DNA from: Sphingopyxis bauzanensis
GTDB lineage: Bacteria; Pseudomonadota; Alphaproteobacteria; Sphingomonadales; Sphingomonadaceae
Assembly (NCBI RefSeq): GCF_002205675.1
Contig: NZ_NISK01000003.1
Location: 186,001-250,000 of the forward strand
Length of the DNA stretch: 64,000 nucleotides
Direction: 5' to 3'
This document shows, one piece after another, positions 8,786 to 16,973 of this stretch (position 1 is its first letter; each line of letters opens with the position of its first letter). The translations under genes were made by a program, and so were the position numbers. Under the pieces are notes generated by a model. The model searched no databases. It saw only the letters and a list, made by a program, of their open reading frames with translations, and had not been told where the DNA came from.

Positions 8786-9645
8786 GGCACAGCAAGCGCA
8801 TTGCGGTCGGCCCGGTGCAGTTTCGTATCGGCAGCGACTGGCCCGAACCGATTGCCGCGCTGGAGCAATTGTACGCGGGCTATCCGCAGGACGAAGCGCG
8901 CCCCGCCGACGCTACGGTTTGCCTGTTCGCGGCGCGGTCGTGGCGGCGCTGGGTGCGGGCTTCGGTGCATAGCGGCGGCGATTTTGTCGTTCCCGCCGCG
9001 TTGCCGCTGCCGCTGTCGATGGGGCTGCTTGCCGCCGAAATGGGGATGAATTTGCAGGTCGCGCTGGGGTGGCGGCGGCATATGCTGCTCCATGCGAGTG
9101 CGGTGGCGCGGGATGGTCGCGCGCTGATCATGTCGGGCGAATCGGGGTCAGGTAAATCGACCCTCGCGGCGTTGCTTGGCGAAGGCGAATGGCGGCTGAT
9201 GGGCGATGAATTCACGCTCATAGATCCGGTAAGCGGCGATGCACTGGCCTTCCCGCGTGCGGTCAGCCTAAAGAATGAGGCGATTGCTGCGGTAGCGGCG
9301 CAGGTCGACGCCGCGCGGCTGGGGCCGCTGATGGCGGGGACGCCCAAGGGCGACATCCGCCACCTGATCCCGCGCGCCGCCGCGATCGCGGCGATGCACG
9401 AGCCCGCGCGTCCGGCGTTGTTGTTGTTCCCGCGTTTTGGCGGGGCGGCGGCGATCGAGCCGATGGGCGAAGGCGAGGCGTTTGTGCGGCTGACCGAGGC
9501 GTCGACCAATTATGTCGCGCTGGGCGAGGCGGGGTTTGGGGCGCTCACGCGGCTGGTGCGCGAGACGCCCGCGTTCGGCATTTCCTATCCCGACAGCGCG
9601 ACCGGTATCGCGTTGGTCGAGCAATTATGGGCAGAAACAAAGTGA
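8782..9645 (+). CDS. HprK-related kinase A
   Basis: This is a 287-residue protein related to the C-terminal kinase domain of HPr kinase/phosphorylase. A P-loop GESGSGKST lies at residues 119-127, preceded by the family's LLHASAVARDGRALIMSG. GDEFTLID follows about 20 residues later and may supply the second metal site. The GTG at 8782 overlaps the previous stop (GTGA) and is preferred to upstream in-frame starts inside the PqqD-like gene. True HprK phosphorylates a serine of HPr; this subfamily sits instead in peptide-associated loci and its substrate is unknown. Confidence 0.85.
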   Translation: MRHSKRIAVGPVQFRIGSDWPEPIAALEQLYAGYPQDEARPADATVCLFAARSWRRWVRASVHSGGDFVVPAALPLPLSMGLLAAEMGMNLQVALGWRRHMLLHASAVARDGRALIMSGESGSGKSTLAALLGEGEWRLMGDEFTLIDPVSGDALAFPRAVSLKNEAIAAVAAQVDAARLGPLMAGTPKGDIRHLIPRAAAIAAMHEPARPALLLFPRFGGAAAIEPMGEGEAFVRLTEASTNYVALGEAGFGALTRLVRETPAFGISYPDSATGIALVEQLWAETK

Positions 9646-10655
9646 GCGCGGTCCGGATCTTCGTCGACCTGCTCGCCGGGCGCCGCGAGGCCTCCGCTTT
9701 GGCGCCGCGCGACTGGGACGGCGTGATCGGCGTTGCGCGCAGTGAGGCGATGCTGGCGACCCTCGCGCACCGGCTGGAGGGCGCCGACCTGCCACCCAGC
9801 GTCGCGGCGCTGTTCGCAGACCAGCGCGCGGCCGCCGCGGTTGCACAGCAGCAGGCGCTGTGGGAGGCCGAGATGGCGCGCCGCGCGCTGGCGCCGCAAG
9901 GGATCGAGTTTGTGCTGCTGAAGGGCACCGCTTATGCCGCGGCGGGGATGGCTTGTGCGGCAGGGCGTCAGATCGGCGATCTCGATATATTGGTGCTCGC
10001 GTCGGACATTCGCCGCGCCGAGAATGCGTTGCTCAATGCCGGGTGGGAATGGGTCAAATCCGACCCCTATGACGATTTCTATTACCGCGAGCATATGCAC
10101 GAACTGCCGCCGCTGATCCACAAGTCGCGCGACCGGATGATCGACGTCCACCACGCCATCCTACCGCGCACCCACCGGATTACCCCTGATGCGTTGGCGC
10201 TGGTCAGCGATGCGGTGGCGAGCGCCGACGGCTTTGCGGTGCTGAACCCCGCTGACATGGCGTGCCACTGCGCCGCGCATATGCTGGCCGACGGCGATTT
10301 GCAGGGTGGCCTGCGCAATCTGTGGGATTTTCACCTGATGACGCGCGATTTTGCCGCGACCGATCCGCGGTTTTGGGAGCAGCTTGATCGGCGCGCGCGG
10401 CTGCATGGCTTGCAGGATGCGGTGCAGCGTGCGGCGCGGCTGTCGCGGGATCTGTACGGCGCGGTGGTCGCCGCAGGATGGAACGGGCAGGAGGCGAGCG
10501 ACCGTTGGTTTCGCCAGCGCCTCTTCGCCCGCGACGATTGGGGACGGGTGACCCGACCGCTACTTGAGCAAGCCTTCTACATCCGCTCGCACTGGCTGCG
10601 GATGCCGCCGATGATGCTGGCGCAGCATTTGTGGACGAAATGGCGGAAGCGTTAG
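9642..10655 (+). CDS. Nucleotidyltransferase family protein of the HPr-rel-A cassette
   Basis: This is a 337-residue protein of the 'uncharacterised nucleotidyltransferase' family (PF14907-like, from memory). Residues about 95-125 contain FVLLKGTAYA and the metal-binding pattern GRQIGDLDILVL (D-x-D), typical of the Pol-beta-type nucleotidyltransferase core. The rest is mainly helical. I place the start at GTG 9642, which gives the same GTGA overlap as its neighbours; ATG 9627 is the alternative and adds five residues. Its 3' end overlaps the convergent gph gene by four bases. No asparagine-synthase-like gene, frequent in other such cassettes, follows. Confidence 0.8.
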   Translation: MSAVRIFVDLLAGRREASALAPRDWDGVIGVARSEAMLATLAHRLEGADLPPSVAALFADQRAAAAVAQQQALWEAEMARRALAPQGIEFVLLKGTAYAAAGMACAAGRQIGDLDILVLASDIRRAENALLNAGWEWVKSDPYDDFYYREHMHELPPLIHKSRDRMIDVHHAILPRTHRITPDALALVSDAVASADGFAVLNPADMACHCAAHMLADGDLQGGLRNLWDFHLMTRDFAATDPRFWEQLDRRARLHGLQDAVQRAARLSRDLYGAVVAAGWNGQEASDRWFRQRLFARDDWGRVTRPLLEQAFYIRSHWLRMPPMMLAQHLWTKWRKR

Positions 10656-11317
10656 AGGCGCGTCAACAGCGGCACAAGGTCGTTAAAATGGTCGATGACA
10701 TGATCCGCACCAAGCTCGTCGGCAGGCCGATCCAGAAAGCCGAAGCTGACCGCAATGCTGGTCACCCCGGAGCTGTTCGCGGCCATCACGTCATAGATGC
10801 TGTCCCCGACAAACGCCGCGCGTCCGCCGCCGCAGCGGGCGACCATTTCGATGATCGGCGCGGGGGAGGGTTTGGCGTTGCCCGGCCCGAGCGTGTCGCC
10901 GCCGATGATCGTCGCCATCCGGTCGACCAGCCCGAGCTCGCCGAGCAGCTTACGCGCCATATCTTCGCGCTTGTTGGTGACCACTGCGGTCTTCACCCCG
11001 AGCGTATCGAGCCGATCGAGCGCGGCTATCAAGCCAGGGAAGACGCGGCTTTGGACTGCGATATGTGCTTCGTAGAACCGCAGCAATTCGCGATAGAGAC
11101 GCTCGAAATCGCCGCCCGGAATGCCGCCGGTTGCGGCGAATCCCCGTTCGAGCATATGCCGCGCGCCCAACCCGATCATCGGCCGCACCTCGGCCTCGGG
11201 CAGCGGCGCCCGCGCGGCGAGGCACAGCGCCAGGTTGACCGCGGCTGTCAGGTCGCCCGCGGTATCGACCAGCGTGCCGTCAAGGTCGAAGCCGACGGTC
11301 GCGAAAGGAAAACTCAC
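10652..11317 (-). CDS. gph: Phosphoglycolate phosphatase (HAD-IA)
   Basis: This is a 221-residue HAD-type phosphatase. The nucleophile motif FDLDGTLVDT is at residues 10-19 (Asp11, Asp13), with VVTNK as motif II, KPSP as motif III and FVGDSIYDVMAA as motif IV, all present and in order. The start is the GTG at 11317: AGGAGG precedes it by six bases, and the translation begins directly before the HAD motif; longer in-frame readings run into the adjacent palindrome. It removes 2-phosphoglycolate formed during DNA repair or Rubisco-like side reactions; specificity is assigned by overall similarity to Gph. Confidence 0.86.
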   Translation of the reverse strand: MSFPFATVGFDLDGTLVDTAGDLTAAVNLALCLAARAPLPEAEVRPMIGLGARHMLERGFAATGGIPGGDFERLYRELLRFYEAHIAVQSRVFPGLIAALDRLDTLGVKTAVVTNKREDMARKLLGELGLVDRMATIIGGDTLGPGNAKPSPAPIIEMVARCGGGRAAFVGDSIYDVMAANSSGVTSIAVSFGFLDRPADELGADHVIDHFNDLVPLLTRL

Positions 11318-11334
11318 ACGGCACCTCCTGATTT

Positions 11335-11414
11335 CCGTTCGTGTCGAGCGAAGTCGAGACACCTATAAGGCGGGCATGGACGACAGGAATCTCGACTGCG
11401 CTCGAAGCGAACGA
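11335..11414. repeat. Intergenic inverted repeat, family B (diverged copy)
   Basis: The left arm (CCGTTCGTGTCGAGCGAAGT...) at 11335-11361 is paired with a diverged right arm at 11388-11414 (TCTCGACTGCGCTCGAAGCG). It is located between the divergent gph and glmU genes, so it does not only mark transcript ends. Confidence 0.75.
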
Positions 11415-11479
11415 ATTTGAGGAAGCGCATTGGCGCGACGCTCTGGAAACCGCAATGATTTGCTGGCATGGCAGCGGGC

Positions 11480-12826
11480 ATGAGCAATCCTATCGCCGTC
11501 ATCGTCCTTGCCGCAGGCAAGGGAACCCGCATGAAGTCCGACCTGCACAAGGTACTGCACCCGATCGCCGGGCGGCCGATGTTGCTGCACCTGATGGCCA
11601 GCGTCGACGCGCTGAACCCCGCGAAAAAGGTCGTCATCGTCGGCGACAAGGCCGACCAGCTCGAGGCCGCATTGGCGGGCACCGCGGACCTGGCAGTGCA
11701 GGATCCGCAGCTGGGCACCGGTCATGCGGTGCAGCAGGCCGAAGCTGCGCTCGCGGGTTTCGATGGCGATGTGCTGATCCTTTACGGCGACGTTCCCTTT
11801 GTACCTGCCGCCACGATGCAAGCGATGATCGACCGGCTGAACGCCGATGATGCGCCCGCGGTCGTCGTGCTTGCGTTCGAGCCCAACGATGCGCAGCAAT
11901 ATGGCCGCGTCATCACTGAAGGCGACCGCGTGACCAAGATGGTCGAGCATAAAGACGCGACCGACGCCGAGCGCGCGGTGCGGCTGTGCAATTCGGGGTT
12001 GATGGCGGCGAAGTCGACAGACCTCTTCCCGCTGCTGGCGCGGGTGACCGACGACAATGCGGCGAAGGAATATTACCTTGTCGATATCGTCAATATTGCA
12101 AACGCCGACGGACGGCATTGTGCGGTGGTCGTCACCGATCCCTATGACGTCGCCGGGATCAACAGCCGCGGCGAACTGGCAGCGATGGAAACCGAGTGGC
12201 AGGCGCGGCGGCGTGTGGCTGCGATGACCGACGGCGCCAGCCTGATTGCGCCAGACACAGTGTGGTTCGCCTGGGATACGCAGCTCGGTCGCGATGTCCT
12301 GATCGAGCCCAATGTGTTCTTCGGCCCCGGCGTCACCGTCGCCGACAATGTGAAGATCCGCGCCAATTGCCATCTCGAGGGCACCACCATCGGCACCGGC
12401 TGCGAGGTCGGCCCCTTCGCGCGTCTGCGCCCCGGCACGGTACTGGGCGAAAAGGCCAAGATCGGCAATTTCGTCGAAACGAAAAAAGCAGTGCTGGGCA
12501 AGGGCGCCAAGGCGAACCACCTCACTTACCTTGGCGATGTGACCGTCGGCGCTGGCGCGAACATCGGCGCGGGGACGATCACCTGCAATTACGACGGGTA
12601 TTTCAAATATCAGACGGTGATCGGCGAAAACGCCTTCATCGGCAGCAACAGCGCGCTGATCGCCCCCGTCACCATCGGCCGCGACGCGATTGTCGCGGCG
12701 GGTAGCGCGGTGTCGCGCGACGTCGCGGCGGGCGACCTGCGCATGGTCCGGGCCGAACAAATGGTCAAACCCGGCTGGGCCGACCGTTTCCACGATGCGA
12801 TGCTCAAGAAAAAGGCGGGCAAGTAG
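11480..12826 (+). CDS. glmU: Bifunctional UDP-N-acetylglucosamine pyrophosphorylase / glucosamine-1-phosphate N-acetyltransferase
   Basis: This 448-residue enzyme makes UDP-GlcNAc for peptidoglycan and lipopolysaccharide in two steps. The N-terminal uridyltransferase domain starts with IAVIVLAAGKGTRMKSDLHK and has YGDVPF. The C-terminal half is a left-handed beta-helix of hexapeptide repeats (IGTGCEVGPFARLRPGT, GNFVETKKAVLGKGAKANHL, ANIGAGTITCNYDG) with the acetyl-CoA site. ATG 11480 is chosen because it leads directly into the family N-terminus; ATG 11468 would add four residues and neither has a strong ribosome site. GlmS, the step before, is encoded 1.7 kb downstream with unrelated genes between. 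Confidence 0.95.
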   Translation: MSNPIAVIVLAAGKGTRMKSDLHKVLHPIAGRPMLLHLMASVDALNPAKKVVIVGDKADQLEAALAGTADLAVQDPQLGTGHAVQQAEAALAGFDGDVLILYGDVPFVPAATMQAMIDRLNADDAPAVVVLAFEPNDAQQYGRVITEGDRVTKMVEHKDATDAERAVRLCNSGLMAAKSTDLFPLLARVTDDNAAKEYYLVDIVNIANADGRHCAVVVTDPYDVAGINSRGELAAMETEWQARRRVAAMTDGASLIAPDTVWFAWDTQLGRDVLIEPNVFFGPGVTVADNVKIRANCHLEGTTIGTGCEVGPFARLRPGTVLGEKAKIGNFVETKKAVLGKGAKANHLTYLGDVTVGAGANIGAGTITCNYDGYFKYQTVIGENAFIGSNSALIAPVTIGRDAIVAAGSAVSRDVAAGDLRMVRAEQMVKPGWADRFHDAMLKKKAGK

Positions 12827-12831
12827 GGATC

Positions 12832-13371
12832 ATGCCTGTGCCGACGCTGACCACCCCGCGGCTCGTGCTGCGCCAGATTCGCGCGGACGATGCCGCCGCG
12901 CTGTTTCCGGTGCTGTCCGATGCCGACGTGATGAATTGGTGGTCGAGCGGCCCGCATCAGTCGCTTGCCGAGACGGCGGACTATGTCGCATCGAATGCGA
13001 AAGAAGGACAGGGCTTCGCCTGCTGGGCGATCACCCTGCACGACGATGTCGCAATCGGCTGGGTGATCCTGATCGACGGCAAGCCCGACGTCAAAGAAAT
13101 CGGCTATATTCTGCACCGTGACCATTGGCGCGGCGGGGTCGCGCGCGAAGCCGTGGCGTGCGTCATCGACTATGGCTTTGCCGAACTGAAGCTTCGGCGC
13201 ATCTTTGCCGACACCGATCCGGAAAATCGCGGATCGATCGCGCTGCTCGAACGTCTTGGCTTTCAATATGAAGGCCGTCTGCGCGGAGAGTGGGAAACGC
13301 ATATCGGCGTGCGTGATTCGCTGATTTTTGTCTTGCTGCGCGACGAATGGGCAATGGAGAAAAAGCCGTGA
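12832..13371 (+). CDS. GNAT family N-acetyltransferase (RimJ/RimL type)
   Basis: This is a 179-residue acetyl-CoA-dependent N-acetyltransferase. It starts with the TPRLVLRQIRADDAAALF segment typical of the RimJ/RimL group. EIGYILHRDHWRGGVAREAV carries the acetyl-CoA-binding loop, followed by NRGSIALLERLGFQYEGRL. Its substrate may be a ribosomal protein N-terminus or a small amine and cannot be told. It starts five bases after glmU and overlaps the next small gene by GTGA, so the three are probably co-transcribed. Confidence 0.87.
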   Translation: MPVPTLTTPRLVLRQIRADDAAALFPVLSDADVMNWWSSGPHQSLAETADYVASNAKEGQGFACWAITLHDDVAIGWVILIDGKPDVKEIGYILHRDHWRGGVAREAVACVIDYGFAELKLRRIFADTDPENRGSIALLERLGFQYEGRLRGEWETHIGVRDSLIFVLLRDEWAMEKKP

Positions 13372-13682
13372 CCGACCGCTATACCGACAAGCCGTTCCTG
13401 CGCTTTGTCGATGCCTGGGTGCTAAAGGCGATCGGGCATCTGGATCCTGCGACCGAAACCTATTGCAAGGCAATGGTGCCGCAGCTCGAACAGAGTTTCG
13501 GTTTGAAGGGCAGCTGGGAACGGATCGTCGAACAACAGATGAAATTCGGCCCCGAACTGGCCGCACAGATTCGCAAGATCTGGACTGACGGCAAGGCGCG
13601 GTTTGAACACGGCAACGGCACGGCGCCCGATCCGGTGCAATTCGCCTATCTGTTCGTCGACAAGAACCTTCAGAAAGATTGA
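13368..13682 (+). CDS. Conserved small protein of unknown function
   Basis: This is a 104-residue soluble protein beginning at GTG 13368, overlapping the GNAT stop in a GTGA junction. An ATG 21 bases upstream in frame would overlap the GNAT gene further. The sequence is rich in charged residues and predicted helical, with LRFVDAWVLKAIGHLDP near the N-terminus and FAYLFVDKNLQKD at the end. I do not recognise a domain. Codon use resembles the neighbours, so it looks like a genuine member of the glmU operon. Confidence 0.7.
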   Translation: MTDRYTDKPFLRFVDAWVLKAIGHLDPATETYCKAMVPQLEQSFGLKGSWERIVEQQMKFGPELAAQIRKIWTDGKARFEHGNGTAPDPVQFAYLFVDKNLQKD

Positions 13683-13684
13683 CA

Positions 13685-13713
13685 TGATATCATGATATGA
13701 TATCAGTATATCA
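13685..13713 (+). promoter_or_regulatory. AT-rich operator array before the antitoxin gene
   Basis: In the 31 bases between the preceding stop and the antitoxin ATG there are two identical palindromes TGATATCA at 13685-13692 and 13698-13705, and a third related box GTATATCA at 13706-13713. The first two are 13 bases apart and the last two eight bases apart. Ribbon-helix-helix antitoxins bind such short tandem palindromes to repress their own operon. The boxes fill the place where a ribosome site would be, so no Shine-Dalgarno sequence is visible. Confidence 0.7.
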
Positions 13714-14088
13714 ATGACCCGCATTCTTGTCGACCTGCCGGATGAAGAGATTAAACGTCTCGACCGCATCGCCCATGAACAGGGCAAAAGCCGGGCGCAG
13801 GTGCTGCGCGACGCCGTTGCCGCCTATCAGGCGCAGCCCGCTCAGGGCGACGGCGATTGGATTGAACGCGGTTTCGGGCTGTGGTCACGCCACGGCATTT
13901 CAGTTGATCCGCATGACTATGATCGGAAGCGCCGAGCCGAATGGACGCGGTCCTGGGATGACGATTATGAGGAAGTGCGCGCAGAATCGCCGGACATGTT
14001 CGACGCCGAGGATGATCGTCAGCGGCAAATTTATCTGGATATAATCGCCGGGAAATATCCCGAACCCAAAAGCCCGCACCCCAAGTGA
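13714..14088 (+). CDS. Ribbon-helix-helix (CopG-like) antitoxin
   Basis: This is a 124-residue protein whose first 45 residues are a ribbon-helix-helix DNA-binding domain: strand MTRILVDLP, helix DEEIKRLDRIAHEQ, turn GKS and helix RAQVLRDAVAAYQA. The remaining acidic tail (WTRSWDDDYEEVRAESPDMFD...) is longer than in ordinary VapB-type antitoxins (about 80 residues) and is the likely toxin-neutralising part. It is joined to the PIN toxin by a GTGA overlap and preceded by a tandem TGATATCA operator. The pair interrupts the glmU-glmS neighbourhood. Confidence 0.85.
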   Translation: MTRILVDLPDEEIKRLDRIAHEQGKSRAQVLRDAVAAYQAQPAQGDGDWIERGFGLWSRHGISVDPHDYDRKRRAEWTRSWDDDYEEVRAESPDMFDAEDDRQRQIYLDIIAGKYPEPKSPHPK

Positions 14089-14465
14089 GCGGTTATACGT
14101 TCGACGTGAATATCGTCATCGATGCACTCGCCGGTTATCCGCCAGCGAGGGCCGAGATTCTACGCGCGACGCGCAACGGCGTCCGACCTTGGATCAGTCG
14201 CATGGCGTGGATCGAAGTGCTGTCCAAAGGCGACGAGCGCATGGTGAGCGAAGTCATGGCCTTTCTAACGCACTTCGGTCTTGACGAAATCGATGATGAA
14301 ATCGCTGCGCGGGCGGCGGCGCTACGCCGCAACCGGCCACGCTTGAAGTCGCCAGACGCCATCATTCTCGCCACCGCCCAAACCCGCGGCCGCGTTCTCA
14401 TCACCCGCAATACCAAGGATTTCCCGGCCAATATGCCGGGCATCCGTGTCCCCTATATTCTCTAA
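14085..14465 (+). CDS. PIN domain toxin (VapC-like ribonuclease)
   Basis: This is a 126-residue PIN-fold protein, expected to be a magnesium-dependent endoribonuclease held inactive by the antitoxin encoded just before it. The acidic residues expected for catalysis are present: Asp7 (FDVNIVIDAL), Glu44 (WIEVLS), Asp91 (KSPDAIILATA) and Asp112 (RNTKDF). It starts at GTG 14085 overlapping the antitoxin stop. All key residues are intact, so it should be active; its RNA target (tRNA or rRNA in known VapC) is unknown. Confidence 0.87.
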   Translation: MSGYTFDVNIVIDALAGYPPARAEILRATRNGVRPWISRMAWIEVLSKGDERMVSEVMAFLTHFGLDEIDDEIAARAAALRRNRPRLKSPDAIILATAQTRGRVLITRNTKDFPANMPGIRVPYIL

Positions 14466-14483
14466 GACGAAAGCCAGACCCTC

Positions 14484-16307
14484 ATGTGCGGAATTATCGG
14501 AATTATCGGCAAGGATCAGGTCGCCGATCGCCTCGTCGACGGACTGAAGCGGATGGAATATCGAGGCTATGACAGTGCGGGCGTCTGCACCGTGCAGGAT
14601 AGCCAGCTGATTCGCCGCCGCGCCGAGGGCAAGCTGGGCAATCTGGTCAAAGAGCTCGCGGGCAACCCCGCGCAGGGTACTGTCGGTATCGCCCATACCC
14701 GCTGGGCAACCCATGGCGCGCCGACGACTAGCAACGCGCACCCGCATGCGACGGGCGAGGTTGCGCTGGTCCACAACGGGATCATCGAAAATTTCAAGCC
14801 GCTGCGCGAGGCGCTGCAGGCGCGCGGGCGCAGCTTCGAAAGCGAGACCGATACCGAGGTGGTCGCGCATCTGGTGAGCGAGCAGGTGGAAGCGGGCAAG
14901 TCGCCGACCGACGCCGTGCAAGCGGTGCTGCCGCAGTTGCGCGGTGCGTTCGCACTTGCCATCGCGTTCCGCCAGCATCCCGATCTGCTCATTGGCGCGC
15001 GGCTCGGCTCGCCGCTCGTCGTCGGTTACGGCGAGGGTGAAACCTATCTCGGTTCGGATGCGCTCGCGCTCGCCCCGCTGACGCAGAAGATCGCTTATCT
15101 CGACGAGGGCGACTGGGTCGTCATCACGCGGGACGGCGCGCAGATTTACGACAGCGCGAACAACCCGGTGACGCGCGAGATCACGACCAGCGGCGTCACC
15201 GCGGCCGCGGTCGAAAAAGGCAATTACCGTCACTTCATGCAGAAGGAGATCTTCGAGCAGCCGACCGTGGTCGCGCAGACGCTCTCCTCCTACATCCGCC
15301 CGCTCGAACAGACCGTTGCGCTGCCGCAGATGGATTTCGATCTGAGCGCGATCGACCGGATCACGATCGTCGCGTGCGGCACCAGTTTCTATGCCGGGAT
15401 GGTCGCCAAATATTGGTTCGAAACCTTCGCGCGCGTCCCCGTCGACATCGATGTCGCGAGCGAGTTTCGCTACCGCGACCCGGTGCTGCAACCCGGCGGC
15501 CTCGCGCTGTTCATTTCGCAGTCGGGCGAGACCGCCGACACGCTCGCGGCGCTGCGCCATTGCAAGGCGAACGGGCAGACGATTGCGGTCGTCGTCAACG
15601 TCCCGACCAGCAGCATGGCGCGCGAGGCCGACCTGCTGCTGCCGACCCATGCCGGTCCTGAAATCGGCGTCGCCTCGACCAAGGCTTTCACCTGCCAGCT
15701 CGCGGTGCTTGCCGCGCTGGCGGCGCATCTCGCGCTCAAAAAGGGCAAGCTCAGCGCCGACGAGGAGCATGAGATCGTCAGGCATCTGATCGAAGCGCCC
15801 GCCGCGCTCAACGCCGCGCTGAGCCACGACGACGACATCGCCGCAATGGCGCACCTGATCGCCCCGGCGCGCGACGTGCTGTATCTGGGCCGCGGCCCCG
15901 ACTATCCGCTGGCGATGGAAGGCGCGCTCAAGCTCAAGGAAATCTCGTACATCCACGCCGAAGGCTATGCGTCGGGTGAAATGAAGCACGGCCCGATCGC
16001 GCTGATCGATGAATCGGTCCCGGTGATCGTCCTCGCGCCCAGCGGGCCGCTGTTCGAAAAGACCGTCAGCAACATGCACGAAGTGATGGCGCGCGGCGGC
16101 AAGGTCGTCCTGATTTCCGACGCCGACGGCATCGCCGAAGCGGGCGACGGCTGCATGGCGACGATCGAAATGCCCAAAGTCCACCCGCTGATCGCGCCGT
16201 TGGTGTACGCGGTGCCGGTGCAGTTGCTGGCTTATCATGTCGCGGTGGCGAAGGGGACGGACGTCGATCAGCCGCGCAATCTGGCGAAGTCGGTGACGGT
16301 TGAGTGA
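14484..16307 (+). CDS. glmS: Glutamine-fructose-6-phosphate aminotransferase (isomerizing)
   Basis: This 607-residue enzyme makes glucosamine-6-phosphate from fructose-6-phosphate and glutamine, the entry step to amino-sugar synthesis. The catalytic cysteine is Cys2 after Met removal (MCGIIGIIG). The class II glutaminase domain covers about residues 2-220 (HTRWATHG, HNGIIEN). Two SIS sugar-isomerase domains follow (CGTSFYAGMVAKYW, SQSGETADTLAAL, LGRGPDYPLAMEGALKLKEISY), and the end is DVDQPRNLAKSVTVE, the usual terminus. It overlaps the next gene by GTGA. No ribozyme-type leader is seen in the 18 bases before it. Confidence 0.97.
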   Translation: MCGIIGIIGKDQVADRLVDGLKRMEYRGYDSAGVCTVQDSQLIRRRAEGKLGNLVKELAGNPAQGTVGIAHTRWATHGAPTTSNAHPHATGEVALVHNGIIENFKPLREALQARGRSFESETDTEVVAHLVSEQVEAGKSPTDAVQAVLPQLRGAFALAIAFRQHPDLLIGARLGSPLVVGYGEGETYLGSDALALAPLTQKIAYLDEGDWVVITRDGAQIYDSANNPVTREITTSGVTAAAVEKGNYRHFMQKEIFEQPTVVAQTLSSYIRPLEQTVALPQMDFDLSAIDRITIVACGTSFYAGMVAKYWFETFARVPVDIDVASEFRYRDPVLQPGGLALFISQSGETADTLAALRHCKANGQTIAVVVNVPTSSMAREADLLLPTHAGPEIGVASTKAFTCQLAVLAALAAHLALKKGKLSADEEHEIVRHLIEAPAALNAALSHDDDIAAMAHLIAPARDVLYLGRGPDYPLAMEGALKLKEISYIHAEGYASGEMKHGPIALIDESVPVIVLAPSGPLFEKTVSNMHEVMARGGKVVLISDADGIAEAGDGCMATIEMPKVHPLIAPLVYAVPVQLLAYHVAVAKGTDVDQPRNLAKSVTVE

Positions 16308-16717
16308 GCTGGGAAACCACCTGTCACTGCGGCGCCGTCTGTGTGCGGCTCGCCAAAGCGCCCGAGGAAATTGGCGAGTGCAATTGCTCGCTCTGCTTTT
16401 CCCATGGCATCCTCTGGGCCTATTATTCGCCGCGTGACGTGGTGATCGAGGGTGCGACGCGGACCTATAATCGCGCCGACCGTGCAAACCCCAATTCGGA
16501 CCTGCATTTCTGCGCGACCTGCGGATGCACCACACACTGGTCGGCGACCGCGGGGCTGATCGAGCGGATGGGCGGCGAGGTCGATATGATGGGCGTCAAC
16601 ATGCGGCTGTTCGACCCGTTACAGCTCAGCGGTTTGAAGCTCAGCTTTCCCGACGGGCGCGGCTGGTCGGGTGAGGGGCCGTGGGGATTTGTCCGCGATG
16701 CGGCTATTATGCCCTGA
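16304..16717 (+). CDS. GFA family zinc-binding protein
   Basis: This is a 137-residue protein of the glutathione-dependent formaldehyde-activating (GFA/CENP-V) family. The zinc ligands are visible as CHC near residue 7-9, CNCSLC around residues 27-32 and CATCGC around residues 70-75. It starts at GTG 16304 overlapping the glmS stop. Family members bind zinc; most have no proven enzymatic role despite the name. Coupling to glmS suggests co-expression only. Confidence 0.85.
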   Translation: MSWETTCHCGAVCVRLAKAPEEIGECNCSLCFSHGILWAYYSPRDVVIEGATRTYNRADRANPNSDLHFCATCGCTTHWSATAGLIERMGGEVDMMGVNMRLFDPLQLSGLKLSFPDGRGWSGEGPWGFVRDAAIMP

Positions 16718-16725
16718 TCGGACGG

Positions 16726-16914
16726 CTAACTGACCGCATTTGCCTGCGCCAGTATCGACTCCGCAACGTCCTCGATCTTGCCCGCGACCAGCAGCGGCGC
16801 GCCGCCGACCATGCCGACTTGCGTCTGGCCATTTTCATAGTCGCGGAGCCAGGCGACATTTTCGGCGACGACCAGATAATTGCCACCGCGCGACTTGAGT
16901 TCGATGAATTTCAT
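16726..16914 (-). CDS. Small conserved protein of unknown function
   Basis: This is a 62-residue protein (MKFIELKSRGGNYLVVAENVAWLRDYENGQTQV in outline, then an amphipathic helix IEDVAESILAQA). The beta-rich first part, with a short 'V-A-E-N-V-A' strand and a following hairpin, loosely recalls the FlbD-type fold, but this is a weak resemblance. AGGAGA lies before the start on the minus strand (just right of 16914), supporting a real gene. It is divergent from the HAD phosphatase gene. Confidence 0.6.
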   Translation of the reverse strand: MKFIELKSRGGNYLVVAENVAWLRDYENGQTQVGMVGGAPLLVAGKIEDVAESILAQANAVS

Positions 16915-16973
16915 GCCGATGTCTCCTGTTCGCCCAGGCTCTAGGTACGAAATATGAAGATTGTAGGATTGCC

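Noticed and set aside
16268..16320. A glmS-type ribozyme or other leader
   Set aside because: The base range is the end of glmS; upstream of glmS only 18 bases separate it from the toxin gene, too short for a ribozyme.
14322..16535. A 737-codon open frame on the minus strand opposite glmS
   Set aside because: It is the antisense shadow of the very well conserved glmS; its translation is Arg/His/Asp-rich, without domain features or a ribosome site.
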